Below, one piece after another: positions 9,725 to 16,625 of a DNA stretch of 46,593 nt. The stretch covers positions 1-46,593 of the forward strand of contig CAMWSU010000012.1 in NCBI GenBank assembly GCA_947176965.1. Reading direction: 5' to 3'. This DNA comes from an uncultured Lachnospiraceae bacterium (GTDB taxonomy: Bacteria > Bacillota > Clostridia > Lachnospirales > Lachnospiraceae). The notes below the pieces were generated by a model, which saw only the letters and a list, made by a program, of their open reading frames with translations, was not told the DNA's origin and ran no database searches. Every line of letters begins with the position of its first letter. The first letter of the stretch is position 1. The position numbers were made by a program, and so were the translations under genes.

Positions 9725-10558
9725 GCTTCTCTTTTCCTTCCCGCAAAAGAAAGACCGATGATCAGCACAAGAACGATCCCGATTCCTATGACAAGAAACC
9801 AAAGGTTCTTTGGTTCATCCTGAAACAACAACATATAGTCATACCAGTTACAGGTAACGCCGCCTCTGCGTATGGTCTGGATATAATTTGTTGCATTAAG
9901 CAGCAGATAAACCGGCAAAAACAAAAATACACGGAATCGTACCGGAAAGGCCAGTGACACCGCTACCGGAATTACCCCCAGCATTCCTGATAACAGTCCA
10001 AAAAACAGAATCATAATGACAGCATAAAGCACCGGCGAATATACATAGAGCGAACTTCCCAAATAACGATGAACCATCTGAGCGTATTCCGGCTCATAAA
10101 GTCCCAAATGAAAAAAATCATTTTGAGCTTTCATAGGAAAAGATACTGCGTACAAGATCATCTCAAGCAAAAATGGAACAGAAAAAAACGACTGCCGTTG
10201 TAAAAAACGACGCCCACAGCCTGCTCCTTAAATAGCTCTTCTTTCCAATCCGGGTAATCAGGTACACTTCCTCCCGTGTCTGCTGCTCCTTCACATAGGA
10301 AAAACCCGCCAGCAGCGTCACCATGATCGGATAGAGCATAATGAACAGCGTCGTAATATCCGCATTGTAATTGACCCTGTTATAGCTCAATGTCATCATC
10401 TTGAGCGGATAATACATTTGGGTAACATCCATCCCCCGAAAGGTTGTAACATTACCCAAATAATTACCGATAACGAACCACATAAGCAACAGAAACGCCG
10501 CAACAGCCTCCCTCTGCTTCAACAAAAATGTTGTCTGATACATTACCAGCTTTCGCAC
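9718..10558 (-). pseudogene. ABC-2-type permease split by a +1 frameshift in a T7 run
   Basis: Two open frames are halves of one membrane protein. The first runs from GTG 10558 (AGGAGA 7 nt upstream) to ...ASFFTTAVVFFCSIFA and stops. The second, in the next frame, resumes as PFLLEMILYAVSFPM and runs to 9718. Removing one base from the run of seven T (plus-strand A run 10182-10188) gives a continuous 279-residue protein reading TTAVVFSVPFLLEMILYAV, close in size to the neighbouring permease. Total length is 841 nt, one over a multiple of three. It may be a true phase-variable or inactive allele, transcriptional slippage, or a sequencing error. Confidence 0.75.
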
Positions 10559-10585
10559 ACCGCTTCTCCTAATCACAGCTTTATC

Positions 10586-10741
10586 CTATCGCCCATCATA
10601 GGAAACAATCGCATACGCTTCATTTGCTGTGTTCCCTCTAAATTCAACCCCCACAAGATTCGTATCCAAATACCCTTCTTTGATTGTAAGTTCCGAATAG
10701 GAGCTTGCACTTTCGTTTTCCCATGTCGTATTTCGCATCAT
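10586..10741 (-). CDS. Small hypothetical ORF at the head of the ABC operon
   Basis: 51 residues from tandem ATGs at 10741/10738, beginning MMRNTTWENESASSYSEL and ending VSYDGR. It starts about 20 nt after the predicted transcription start and has no convincing ribosome site (only AAGAG further up). There is no signal peptide or membrane segment. It may be a real small protein, a remnant of a larger gene, or simply leader sequence before the permease. I do not recognise it. Confidence 0.3.
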   Translation of the reverse strand: MMRNTTWENESASSYSELTIKEGYLDTNLVGVEFRGNTANEAYAIVSYDGR

Positions 10742-10769
10742 AATGCATTTTGACTCTTGTGTATTTTGT

Positions 10770-10810
10770 ATTGTAATCATGTTATTGTATAAGTGCCATG
10801 ACGTTTTCGG
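10770..10810 (-). promoter_or_regulatory. Promoter C with shared 18-bp box, facing the ABC operon
   Basis: Minus strand: TTTCCGAAAACGTCATGG (plus 10796-10813 by alignment), whose TGG begins TGGCAC (10798-10793) in the -35 place, then a 17-bp spacer and TACAAT (10775-10770). The poor -35 suggests activator dependence. The same box, -35 position and spacing recur at promoters A and B. Confidence 0.65.
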
Positions 10811-10951
10811 AAAACTCATTCAAAATCCCTTAATAGACTGCTTAATCCATACCTACATGAATATAGTTGAAGTGTACATTTTTCTTCATCATCCCTGCAT
10901 GAAAAAGCATCCAAGATATTACATATTTAACTCACAGTGCAAAATCTGATA

Positions 10952-11722
10952 TTATGATACAATAATAATAACATTATAGGGCACCAGTACTCCAATTAGC
11001 TGAGCCGTCCACATAGTATCTATTGCCGCCCCTGCAATGCCCTCGTAATCTCCATAGGCAAAATCATAGGTATCCGCAAGCATAAAAGTCCGCGAAGCAC
11101 TTATAAATGTATAATCAAAATAATGAATTGCATAATATAAATCCCGCTGTGTCGTTGTTCCTTCATTCACAAATTCTCCACTGCCTGAAACATCCTGCTT
11201 ATTTGTTCTAATTTGCTGCACAACCGGAGAAGATAATATTTTGTCTCCATAATAAGGAGTGTAAACTGAATTCAACGTATTGTTTTCCTCCGCGTGCATT
11301 AACAATTCAAATGATAACCAATACCCGGAGGATGAGAAATAGGTTGCCACTGCTGCAACAGCAGGCGTATAAACAGGGTGTGAAATCCCATATCCAACAA
11401 TACCCATTGAATACAAATCATAGTTATCTCTTAATTCCTGCGTAGTATCAATTAACGCCTGTATCTTAGCTTTCTCTTCTTCACTTTCTGCAGCATTTTT
11501 TTCATTCTCTAAAAACTCGATCGCTATACTCAGTTCATTCAAGACCGAACTTCCCTTACTCTCTAAATCCGCCTCTATTACTTGTATATTATATTCCAAT
11601 TGCATATCAAACTCTGAAATTACCGGAGATTCATCGTTTTCTTTTGCATATGACATATTAGACATAGCAAACAAACTAACCACAGCAAATAAAAAGCATA
11701 ACCATCCTTTCGTTTTCCCCAT
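10952..11722 (-). CDS. Secreted protein of unknown function
   Basis: 256 residues from ATG 11722 (AAGG 7 nt upstream). A classical signal peptide ends near MSYA. Next comes a Glu-rich helical segment (about residues 40-100, coiled-coil-like: NELSIAIEFLENEKNAAESEEEKAKIQALI). The C-terminal domain is rich in aromatic residues (HPVYTPAVAAVATYFSSSGYWLSFELL, DLYYAIHYFDYTF) and ends in a hydrophobic tail IGVLVPYNVIIIVS. No family recognised. It lies 9 bp after the lipoprotein gene at 11732-12190, forming a two-gene unit expressed from promoter A. Base composition is AT-richer than the mal genes. Confidence 0.75.
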   Translation of the reverse strand: MGKTKGWLCFLFAVVSLFAMSNMSYAKENDESPVISEFDMQLEYNIQVIEADLESKGSSVLNELSIAIEFLENEKNAAESEEEKAKIQALIDTTQELRDNYDLYSMGIVGYGISHPVYTPAVAAVATYFSSSGYWLSFELLMHAEENNTLNSVYTPYYGDKILSSPVVQQIRTNKQDVSGSGEFVNEGTTTQRDLYYAIHYFDYTFISASRTFMLADTYDFAYGDYEGIAGAAIDTMWTAQLIGVLVPYNVIIIVS

Positions 11723-11731
11723 AAGCAAACC

Positions 11732-12190
11732 TTAAATAAGTTTTTGAAAAAAGTGCAATTGTTGTAGATTCGGAAAATATACCATAATCAGCATATTCGA
11801 CTGCTTCTCATATTTAATCCATCCGTATTTTCCCTCAAAATCAGGCAGATACTCGTCCTCCGTTTCCAAATCATCACATATCATTATACAGAAAGATTTC
11901 ACCTCAGGATTATTGCCAACGATAAACTCCAGACTGAGCTTCTCACTCTCTACTTTATAGATGGTATGCCTGATCCCATCTCCGTGAAAACCACGGGGCG
12001 TATGCTCATCATATAAAAGCTCCATATGATCCGGCAGAGAGATGTCCCATGTGACCTCGTACATTTTTTTCTCGCTAAAGCGAGAACATCCTATTAAATA
12101 TAAGGTACACGGTAGAATCACAAAACAAAACAGGAGAAAAAAAATCTGAAACACCAATATGCAGATCGTCCTTTTTTCCCCTTTCATCAT
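11732..12190 (-). CDS. Predicted lipoprotein of unknown function
   Basis: 152 residues from ATG 12190 with GGGGGA 7 nt upstream. A long hydrophobic N-terminus (ICILVFQIFFLLFCFVILP) ends in the lipobox-like LIGC at about 32-35, so it is either a lipoprotein or a single-pass anchored protein. The exported part contains WDISLPDHMELLYDEHTPRG and has no motif I know. It is the first gene of the unit driven by promoter A, followed 9 bp later by the secreted-protein gene, and shares the promoter box with the peptide and ABC operons. Confidence 0.75.
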   Translation of the reverse strand: MMKGEKRTICILVFQIFFLLFCFVILPCTLYLIGCSRFSEKKMYEVTWDISLPDHMELLYDEHTPRGFHGDGIRHTIYKVESEKLSLEFIVGNNPEVKSFCIMICDDLETEDEYLPDFEGKYGWIKYEKQSNMLIMVYFPNLQQLHFFQKLI

Positions 12191-12274
12191 TAAGCGTCCC
12201 CCTATACCAAAACTAAGAACTTAAAAAATCTGCTCCTCTCTTTTCCGTATTTTCGAAAACCTTCTGTATTTTCC

Positions 12275-12318
12275 ATTGTAATCACCATACCGTAAAAGAA
12301 CCATGACGTTTTCGGAAA
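12275..12318 (-). promoter_or_regulatory. Promoter A with shared 18-bp box, facing the lipoprotein operon
   Basis: Minus strand: box TTTCCGAAAACGTCATGG (12318-12301), TGGTTC (12303-12298) in the -35 place, 17-bp spacer, TACAAT (12280-12275). Similarity with promoter C extends through the spacer and -10 (TGATTACAATnnAAAATACA). Confidence 0.7.
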
Positions 12319-12333
12319 TATGAGACAAACCAT

Positions 12334-12378
12334 TTCCCCAAAAACGTCATGGCTCTTTTTTCGTAGTTCTTTTATACT
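12334..12378 (+). promoter_or_regulatory. Promoter B with shared box, facing the peptide gene
   Basis: Plus strand: TTTCCCC then AAAAACGTCATGG (12340-12352), TGGCTC (12350-12355), 17-bp spacer, TATACT (12373-12378). The box lies head-to-head with that of promoter A about 15 bp away; together they make the large inverted repeat 12301-12352. Confidence 0.7.
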
Positions 12379-12400
12379 TTGCTTGAAACTGGTCATGTAT

Positions 12401-12417
12401 TTCACGCGAAGCGTGAA
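12401..12417 (+). promoter_or_regulatory. Leader hairpin before the peptide gene
   Basis: TTCACGC-GAA-GCGTGAA, a perfect 7-bp stem with a 3-nt loop, located 13 nt upstream of the AAGGAGG ribosome site in the predicted 5' leader. It could influence mRNA stability or translation. Confidence 0.4.
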
Positions 12418-12447
12418 GTCGTTCCCTTATACGAAGGAGGTATCCGT

Positions 12448-12606
12448 ATGAACTTCAAAAAACGTATTATTGCATTATGTCTGGTCACTGCAGCGGCCCT
12501 GTCGCTGGTATTTGCTGCACCCGCGAAACAGTCCAAACATGCCGATGGTGGGCAGGCACCCCTCCTGTGTGAGTCCTATGAAGAAAGCTGTTACAAACAC
12601 TGCTAA
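12448..12606 (+). CDS. Small secreted Cys-containing peptide precursor, candidate signalling peptide
   Basis: 52 residues from ATG 12448, set by AAGGAGG 8 nt upstream; the longer frame from 12379 is rejected. It begins MNFKKRIIALCLVTAAALSL, a basic N-terminus plus hydrophobic core typical of a Sec signal peptide, with AxA-type sites near VFAAPA. The predicted exported part is about 26 residues and ends LLCESYEESCYKHC, with three Cys and the last residue Cys. The stop overlaps by 4 bp the stop of the large regulator on the other strand. Convergent overlap of a mini-gene with an HTH/TPR regulator is seen in Rgg-SHP pheromone pairs; by analogy this may be its pheromone. A bacteriocin-like or other secreted effector is the alternative. 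Confidence 0.7.
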   Translation: MNFKKRIIALCLVTAAALSLVFAAPAKQSKHADGGQAPLLCESYEESCYKHC

Positions 12607-14519
12607 TACCATTTTGGATTTTCTCTGCTAAGTTTCTCACACGACCGTCTCGGTATCTCCGAACTGTTTCCAATCAGTTCCTCGCAGTAAAACGCATATC
12701 GATAATAGCGCAATGCGAATGCCTTGTCACCAAGGCATTCCTTTGCGTTGGCGATATTATTGATAAACAATCCCATTTCTGACATTTTGCGGCTCACAAA
12801 GCACAGCGCAATGCCCTCCCGTGAATAACGGATACACTCCTCATAGCGCCCCGATGTACCAAGCAGAATACTTAATTGCGCCAAAATCCCCAACAATGTC
12901 CGGAAATGAAATTCGGGTCTTATAGCGCTCTTTTTATAATACCCGTACAGCTTCTCCGTAAGATAGATGCTGTCCTCTGCCTTTCCGTCGCAGCGCAAAG
13001 CTCTTGCTATCTGCGTCATAATGGAAATCTCCTCACTCGTAAAGACCGTACACCAAAACGCTTCCGGCCATTCCCGCACATGCTCCGTCAGCGGGTAATC
13101 CGGTTTCGTCAGCTTCAGTAGCGATAACAGCCTTTCTATCCTCTCCCCGCACGGGATTTCGGACTGAACCAATTCTATGATATAGTAGATCTCTCCGAGA
13201 TACTGCCGGTTATAGCAGTTTTCCATATCCAATCGCTGTTCCATCCGTTCCGCGGTATCTTTGGCCTTCTGCCACTGTTTGGTCTCGACCATCCAGTCTA
13301 AGCGGAAACGTTCCTCCAGCAGGCGAAAGTCATCCGCCTCGATCATACTGTAATAATAGTCCTCCCGCACCGCCAGCTTTTTCGCAAGCGCCTTAAAGTT
13401 TCTTCGGCTTGGCGCACGCTTTCCCGTCACAATTCTTGAGAGTGTCTCCGGCGTGCAGATATCCTCACTCAGCACCTCCTGAGAAATTCCTCTCTGCTTC
13501 CTTCTGCGCTCAATGACCTCTCTTAACAGCTCCGGCTCCTGCCACAGATCCCACACATACCACTCGTCCCCCCGGCCTGTCAGGGCGGAGCGGGGCGTCG
13601 CTGCCGTCTGTGCGCTTCCCCGGCTTTCCGCGCACACGCCATCGGCTATCCCGCCGTCAGAACGCAGTTCTTCCCGCATCGCATTCCACGACGCAAGCTG
13701 TACCTTCCGCTTCGCTACCTCCTCCGCTTTCCCAAGCTTCTCCGCGGATTCGATGTACGCGCCGAGCACCTGTTCCCCACAGACAAAGTAGCGCAGGGAC
13801 ATCATCATTTGGAACGCCTGTTTTGAGATCGTATAAATCTCCTCATAGCGTTCTTCTTTCCGAAAATACGGCAGGCACTCCGCCACCAGCCTCGGATAGA
13901 CCTTCACCCGTTCCTGCTCATCCTCGAAATGGCGGTACGCATAATGCACCAAAAATTCAAGCAGTTCAGCGGATGTCTCCTCATCCCCCAAATATTCCTG
14001 CCACAGAAGCAGTGCGTTGATCTCCTGCACGCATAGCACGCTCTGCGGGCGCAGTTTTCCCGCAAAGCCGGGAACCGTCGCGCGGATGGCGCGGTAAAAA
14101 AACGCCGCCGCGCCCGCCCGGTCTCTCCGCATCTTCTCCTGCAGCAATCCGCGCATCATCAGATAAAACTGCTCCTGCAGCGGCTCATTCAGCTCCTTAT
14201 CAGGAATCTCCCGTTCGGAAAGCAGGCGTTCCGCTTCCTCCCAGTCCGCATCCACAACCAAATTGAGCAGACGCAGCCGCCAGTCAAAATAGCGATATTC
14301 CGCGTCCGTCAAAAGGGATACAAACTTATCGGGCGACTTTCCCAATCTCTGCATCATCGCTGACAGGAGCAGCCTGTCCATACGCCGCTCCCCGTTAATA
14401 TACCGGGAGAATGCGGAGTTCGAACACAGCCCCCTGCACAACTCCGTCTGATTGGCATTATGCTCCTCTATCATTTTGTTCAACAAATCCAGCAGCGTTT
14501 GTTTCATGGCGTTTCCCAT
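12603..14519 (-). CDS. Large regulator with two XRE-type HTH domains and TPR-like helical body (RRNPP-like)
   Basis: 638 residues from ATG 14519 (MGNAMKQTLLDLL). The frame is open to a TTG at 14648 that would add 43 residues of repetitive sequence; ATG 14507 is also possible. The first HTH lies at about residues 5-60 (LLNKMIEEHNANQTELCRGL, SAFSRYINGERR) and a second near the middle (VIERRRKQRGISQEVLSEDI, TPETLSRIVTGKR), each followed by an all-helical region rich in Leu, Tyr and Ala resembling TPRs. HTH plus TPR is the plan of cytoplasmic peptide-sensing regulators (Rgg, PlcR, ComR); assignment here is by architecture only. It overlaps the peptide gene tail-to-tail and begins close behind the GH13 gene. 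Confidence 0.8.
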   Translation of the reverse strand: MGNAMKQTLLDLLNKMIEEHNANQTELCRGLCSNSAFSRYINGERRMDRLLLSAMMQRLGKSPDKFVSLLTDAEYRYFDWRLRLLNLVVDADWEEAERLLSEREIPDKELNEPLQEQFYLMMRGLLQEKMRRDRAGAAAFFYRAIRATVPGFAGKLRPQSVLCVQEINALLLWQEYLGDEETSAELLEFLVHYAYRHFEDEQERVKVYPRLVAECLPYFRKEERYEEIYTISKQAFQMMMSLRYFVCGEQVLGAYIESAEKLGKAEEVAKRKVQLASWNAMREELRSDGGIADGVCAESRGSAQTAATPRSALTGRGDEWYVWDLWQEPELLREVIERRRKQRGISQEVLSEDICTPETLSRIVTGKRAPSRRNFKALAKKLAVREDYYYSMIEADDFRLLEERFRLDWMVETKQWQKAKDTAERMEQRLDMENCYNRQYLGEIYYIIELVQSEIPCGERIERLLSLLKLTKPDYPLTEHVREWPEAFWCTVFTSEEISIMTQIARALRCDGKAEDSIYLTEKLYGYYKKSAIRPEFHFRTLLGILAQLSILLGTSGRYEECIRYSREGIALCFVSRKMSEMGLFINNIANAKECLGDKAFALRYYRYAFYCEELIGNSSEIPRRSCEKLSRENPKWY

Positions 14520-14600
14520 TTTCTCATACTGTAAATCGTTTTCCGCGATATAACTCATCATCTCATACCGTAAATCGTGTCCGGCGATGCCGCTCATCAT
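14519..14600. repeat. Two 39-bp direct repeats at the 5' end of the regulator gene
   Basis: Minus-strand copies share the core CGATTTAC(A/G)GTATGAGA preceded by ATCGC(C/G). Differences fall at all codon positions, so this looks less like conserved coding sequence than duplicated control sequence. It lies between the end of the GH13 gene and the likely regulator start; it may be an operator or a short internal protein repeat. Confidence 0.6.
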
Positions 14601-14659
14601 CTCACACGCTTCTCGGCATCTTTCCATCGCACACATCACTTCATGCAATCATCCTATGA

Positions 14660-16330
14660 TTATTTCAAAATACAGATTGACTGCGCAGGCATTACGAGTA
14701 CCCCGTCCGATAACGTGATCACTTCCCCGTTCAGGGTCAGATAACCGCGGATCTGCATGTCGGCAAGCTCCGTTCCTGTAAGCGTCACCTGAATTTCTTC
14801 TTTGGAATTGTTATATACGATTCCAATCGTGCTTCCTTCATAGGTTTTTGTGATCGCCGCCTGACCCGCGTCACATAGCGATTCCACGATCACAATGCTT
14901 CCCCTCGCAATCTCCGGATTTTCATTGCGCAGCCTGATTGCTCTTTTATAATAATTTAAGATACTAGTTTCGTCAATAAGCTGCTCCGCCAAGCCCGGAA
15001 ATGCCGATGTGATTCCGCTGTCCGCGTCCTTGGGTCCGTTCGTCATTCCGGTCGTATCGGTATCCGACCAGATCATGGGAAGCCGCTTATTCTCATCCTT
15101 TGTGCCGGAGCTTTTCATGCCGATCTCCTCTCCGTAGTACACAAAGGGACTGCCGTTCATCATCATCAACAGACCGCACGCCATTTTCAGATCATCCGGA
15201 TTGCTCAGCAGGACATTGGATACCCGTCCCATATCATGATTCGTGATAAACGGCGCGTCGATATAATCCACATTCGCCTCGCTGAACATTTCCTGATAGC
15301 GCAGCATATCCTTGACAAAGCTGCTCGCCGCATAGGTTCCGCGTGCCGCTTTGACCAGCTTTCCTTCCGCTCCCGCCGCGTCAAAATTGAACATACTGGG
15401 CGTCTCGCTCCCATAATATCCCTGAATGGTGTTAAGTCCCGCCCATACCTCGGATACCATATAAAAGTCCGGGTTCAAGCCCTTACAATAAGAATACAGC
15501 CAGTTCAGTGTTTCCGTATTAAAGGTGGTATCTCCTTCCTCAAAATGCAATGCCGCATCCATACGGAATCCGTCAACCCCCATGTCAATCCAATATTTTG
15601 CGACGTTCTCAAGCTCGCCCCGCAATGCCTCGCTGCTCAAATTTAAGTCCGGCATCTCCGACCAGAACACACCCTCATAGTACCAGTCACAGCCGCTGAC
15701 CTTGTAATAATCACTGTTTACCTTCTCTTTTGCAAAATGATAGTATTCCACATACGGGCACTCCGCAGGGTCCGGCTCCGCGCCGTCCTCAAGGCCGCGC
15801 AGATACGCGCAGGCGTCCAAAAACCACTGATGCTTTGAGGAAGAATGATTGATTACCACATCAATGACGACACGGATTCCCCTTTTATGGCACTCATCCA
15901 CCAGACGCTGAAAATCCTCCACTGCGCCGTATTCGCTGTCAATCTCATAATAGTTCGTAACGTCGTATTTATGATAGGTCGTAGAGGACATGACCGGCAT
16001 AAGCCATATCCCGTTAAATCCCATATCGGCGATATAATCCAGCTTTTCTGTCACGCCGTTTAAGTCCCCGATGCCATCCCCGTCCGAATCATAAAACGAG
16101 TATACAAAAATCTCATAATAATTTCTGTAATTATCATCAATGATATTGAGCTCCTGCTCATACAGATAGCCGGTCGGATCATTCGAGGCTTCCGATCCCT
16201 CCTGTCCAGTCTCTCCTTCCTGACCGTTCTGTTCCGTCGGCATTTCCTGCCCTTCTTTCTTGCCGCAGCCGCCAAGCAGCCCCATGATCAACGTTGCGAC
16301 TAACGCCATGCAAAGTAGTCTTTTTTTCAT
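14660..16330 (-). CDS. Lipoprotein alpha-amylase/neopullulanase family enzyme (GH13)
   Basis: 556 residues from ATG 16330 (AAAGGAG 7 nt upstream; an upstream extension is not supported). The signal peptide ends in lipobox LGGC (Cys22), then a Gln/Glu/Gly linker to about residue 55, so it is anchored outside the cell. GH13 regions: DVVINHSS (157-164), GFRMDAA with nucleophile Asp258, VSEVWA with acid/base Glu294, and TNHDMGR with Asp366. Expected role is cleavage of starch fragments into maltodextrins for the MalEFG importer encoded just upstream. The 290-bp gap from malG contains hairpins, so it may be expressed separately. The regulator gene follows at once on the same strand. Confidence 0.93.
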   Translation of the reverse strand: MKKRLLCMALVATLIMGLLGGCGKKEGQEMPTEQNGQEGETGQEGSEASNDPTGYLYEQELNIIDDNYRNYYEIFVYSFYDSDGDGIGDLNGVTEKLDYIADMGFNGIWLMPVMSSTTYHKYDVTNYYEIDSEYGAVEDFQRLVDECHKRGIRVVIDVVINHSSSKHQWFLDACAYLRGLEDGAEPDPAECPYVEYYHFAKEKVNSDYYKVSGCDWYYEGVFWSEMPDLNLSSEALRGELENVAKYWIDMGVDGFRMDAALHFEEGDTTFNTETLNWLYSYCKGLNPDFYMVSEVWAGLNTIQGYYGSETPSMFNFDAAGAEGKLVKAARGTYAASSFVKDMLRYQEMFSEANVDYIDAPFITNHDMGRVSNVLLSNPDDLKMACGLLMMMNGSPFVYYGEEIGMKSSGTKDENKRLPMIWSDTDTTGMTNGPKDADSGITSAFPGLAEQLIDETSILNYYKRAIRLRNENPEIARGSIVIVESLCDAGQAAITKTYEGSTIGIVYNNSKEEIQVTLTGTELADMQIRGYLTLNGEVITLSDGVLVMPAQSICILK

Positions 16331-16460
16331 TTTTTTCTCCTTTCCTGATGCCCGCGAACTGCGGCTCACGCCGCAGTCGCTTTATCTATAAACAACTCTA
16401 ACACAATTTTGTTTTTCATAACAGCCCTATCAAACATACGCCGTTCGACTGATTGCCAAA

Positions 16461-16497
16461 ATCGGCAGCCCCCATACGGAGACTGCCGATCTTTTAT
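16461..16497. terminator. Terminator-like hairpin, 8-bp stem
   Basis: ATCGGCAG (16461-16468) pairs with CTGCCGAT (16483-16490). CTTTTATT follows on the plus strand and TTTGG on the minus strand. It probably ends malEFG transcription or partly isolates the GH13 gene. Confidence 0.55.
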
Positions 16498-16554
16498 TCC
16501 CGCGAGCAATGAGCCAAGCGGCTGCTCAGCAGACATTTGGCGAATGCCGCGAGG

Positions 16555-16590
16555 GTGAAATACCCCGCAGCAAGCTGCGGGGTATTTCAC
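16555..16590. terminator. Perfect 17-bp inverted repeat after malG
   Basis: GTGAAATACCCCGCAGC and its exact complement are separated by 2 nt. It lies 36 bp past the malG stop. The stem is strong but no U-run follows, so it may be an mRNA-stabilising hairpin or a terminator whose A/U-rich stem base substitutes for the tract. Confidence 0.6.
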
Positions 16591-16625
16591 TTTACTGCTG
16601 CGCATAACTCAAACGGTTCCCGGCA

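Larger units (their letters stand above)
16331..16625. other. malG-GH13 intergenic region with structured sequence
   Basis: Holds two clear hairpins described separately and, between them (16498-16553), a GC-rich stretch with nested repeats: AGCC/GGCT, CTGCT/AGCAG, GCCAA/TTGGC and a direct CCGCGAG repeat. Only weak promoter-like sequence (TATAGA with no good -35) is seen before the GH13 gene. Looks like an intergenic repeat element. Confidence 0.5.

Noticed and set aside
12202-12405. 67-codon minus-strand ORF upstream of the lipoprotein gene
   Set aside because: Runs through promoter box, -35, -10 and leader; its similarity to the frame at 10586-10819 comes from the shared promoter DNA, not from protein conservation.
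16060-16275. Minus-strand ORF inside the GH13 gene
   Set aside because: Out-of-frame shadow of the lipoprotein linker.
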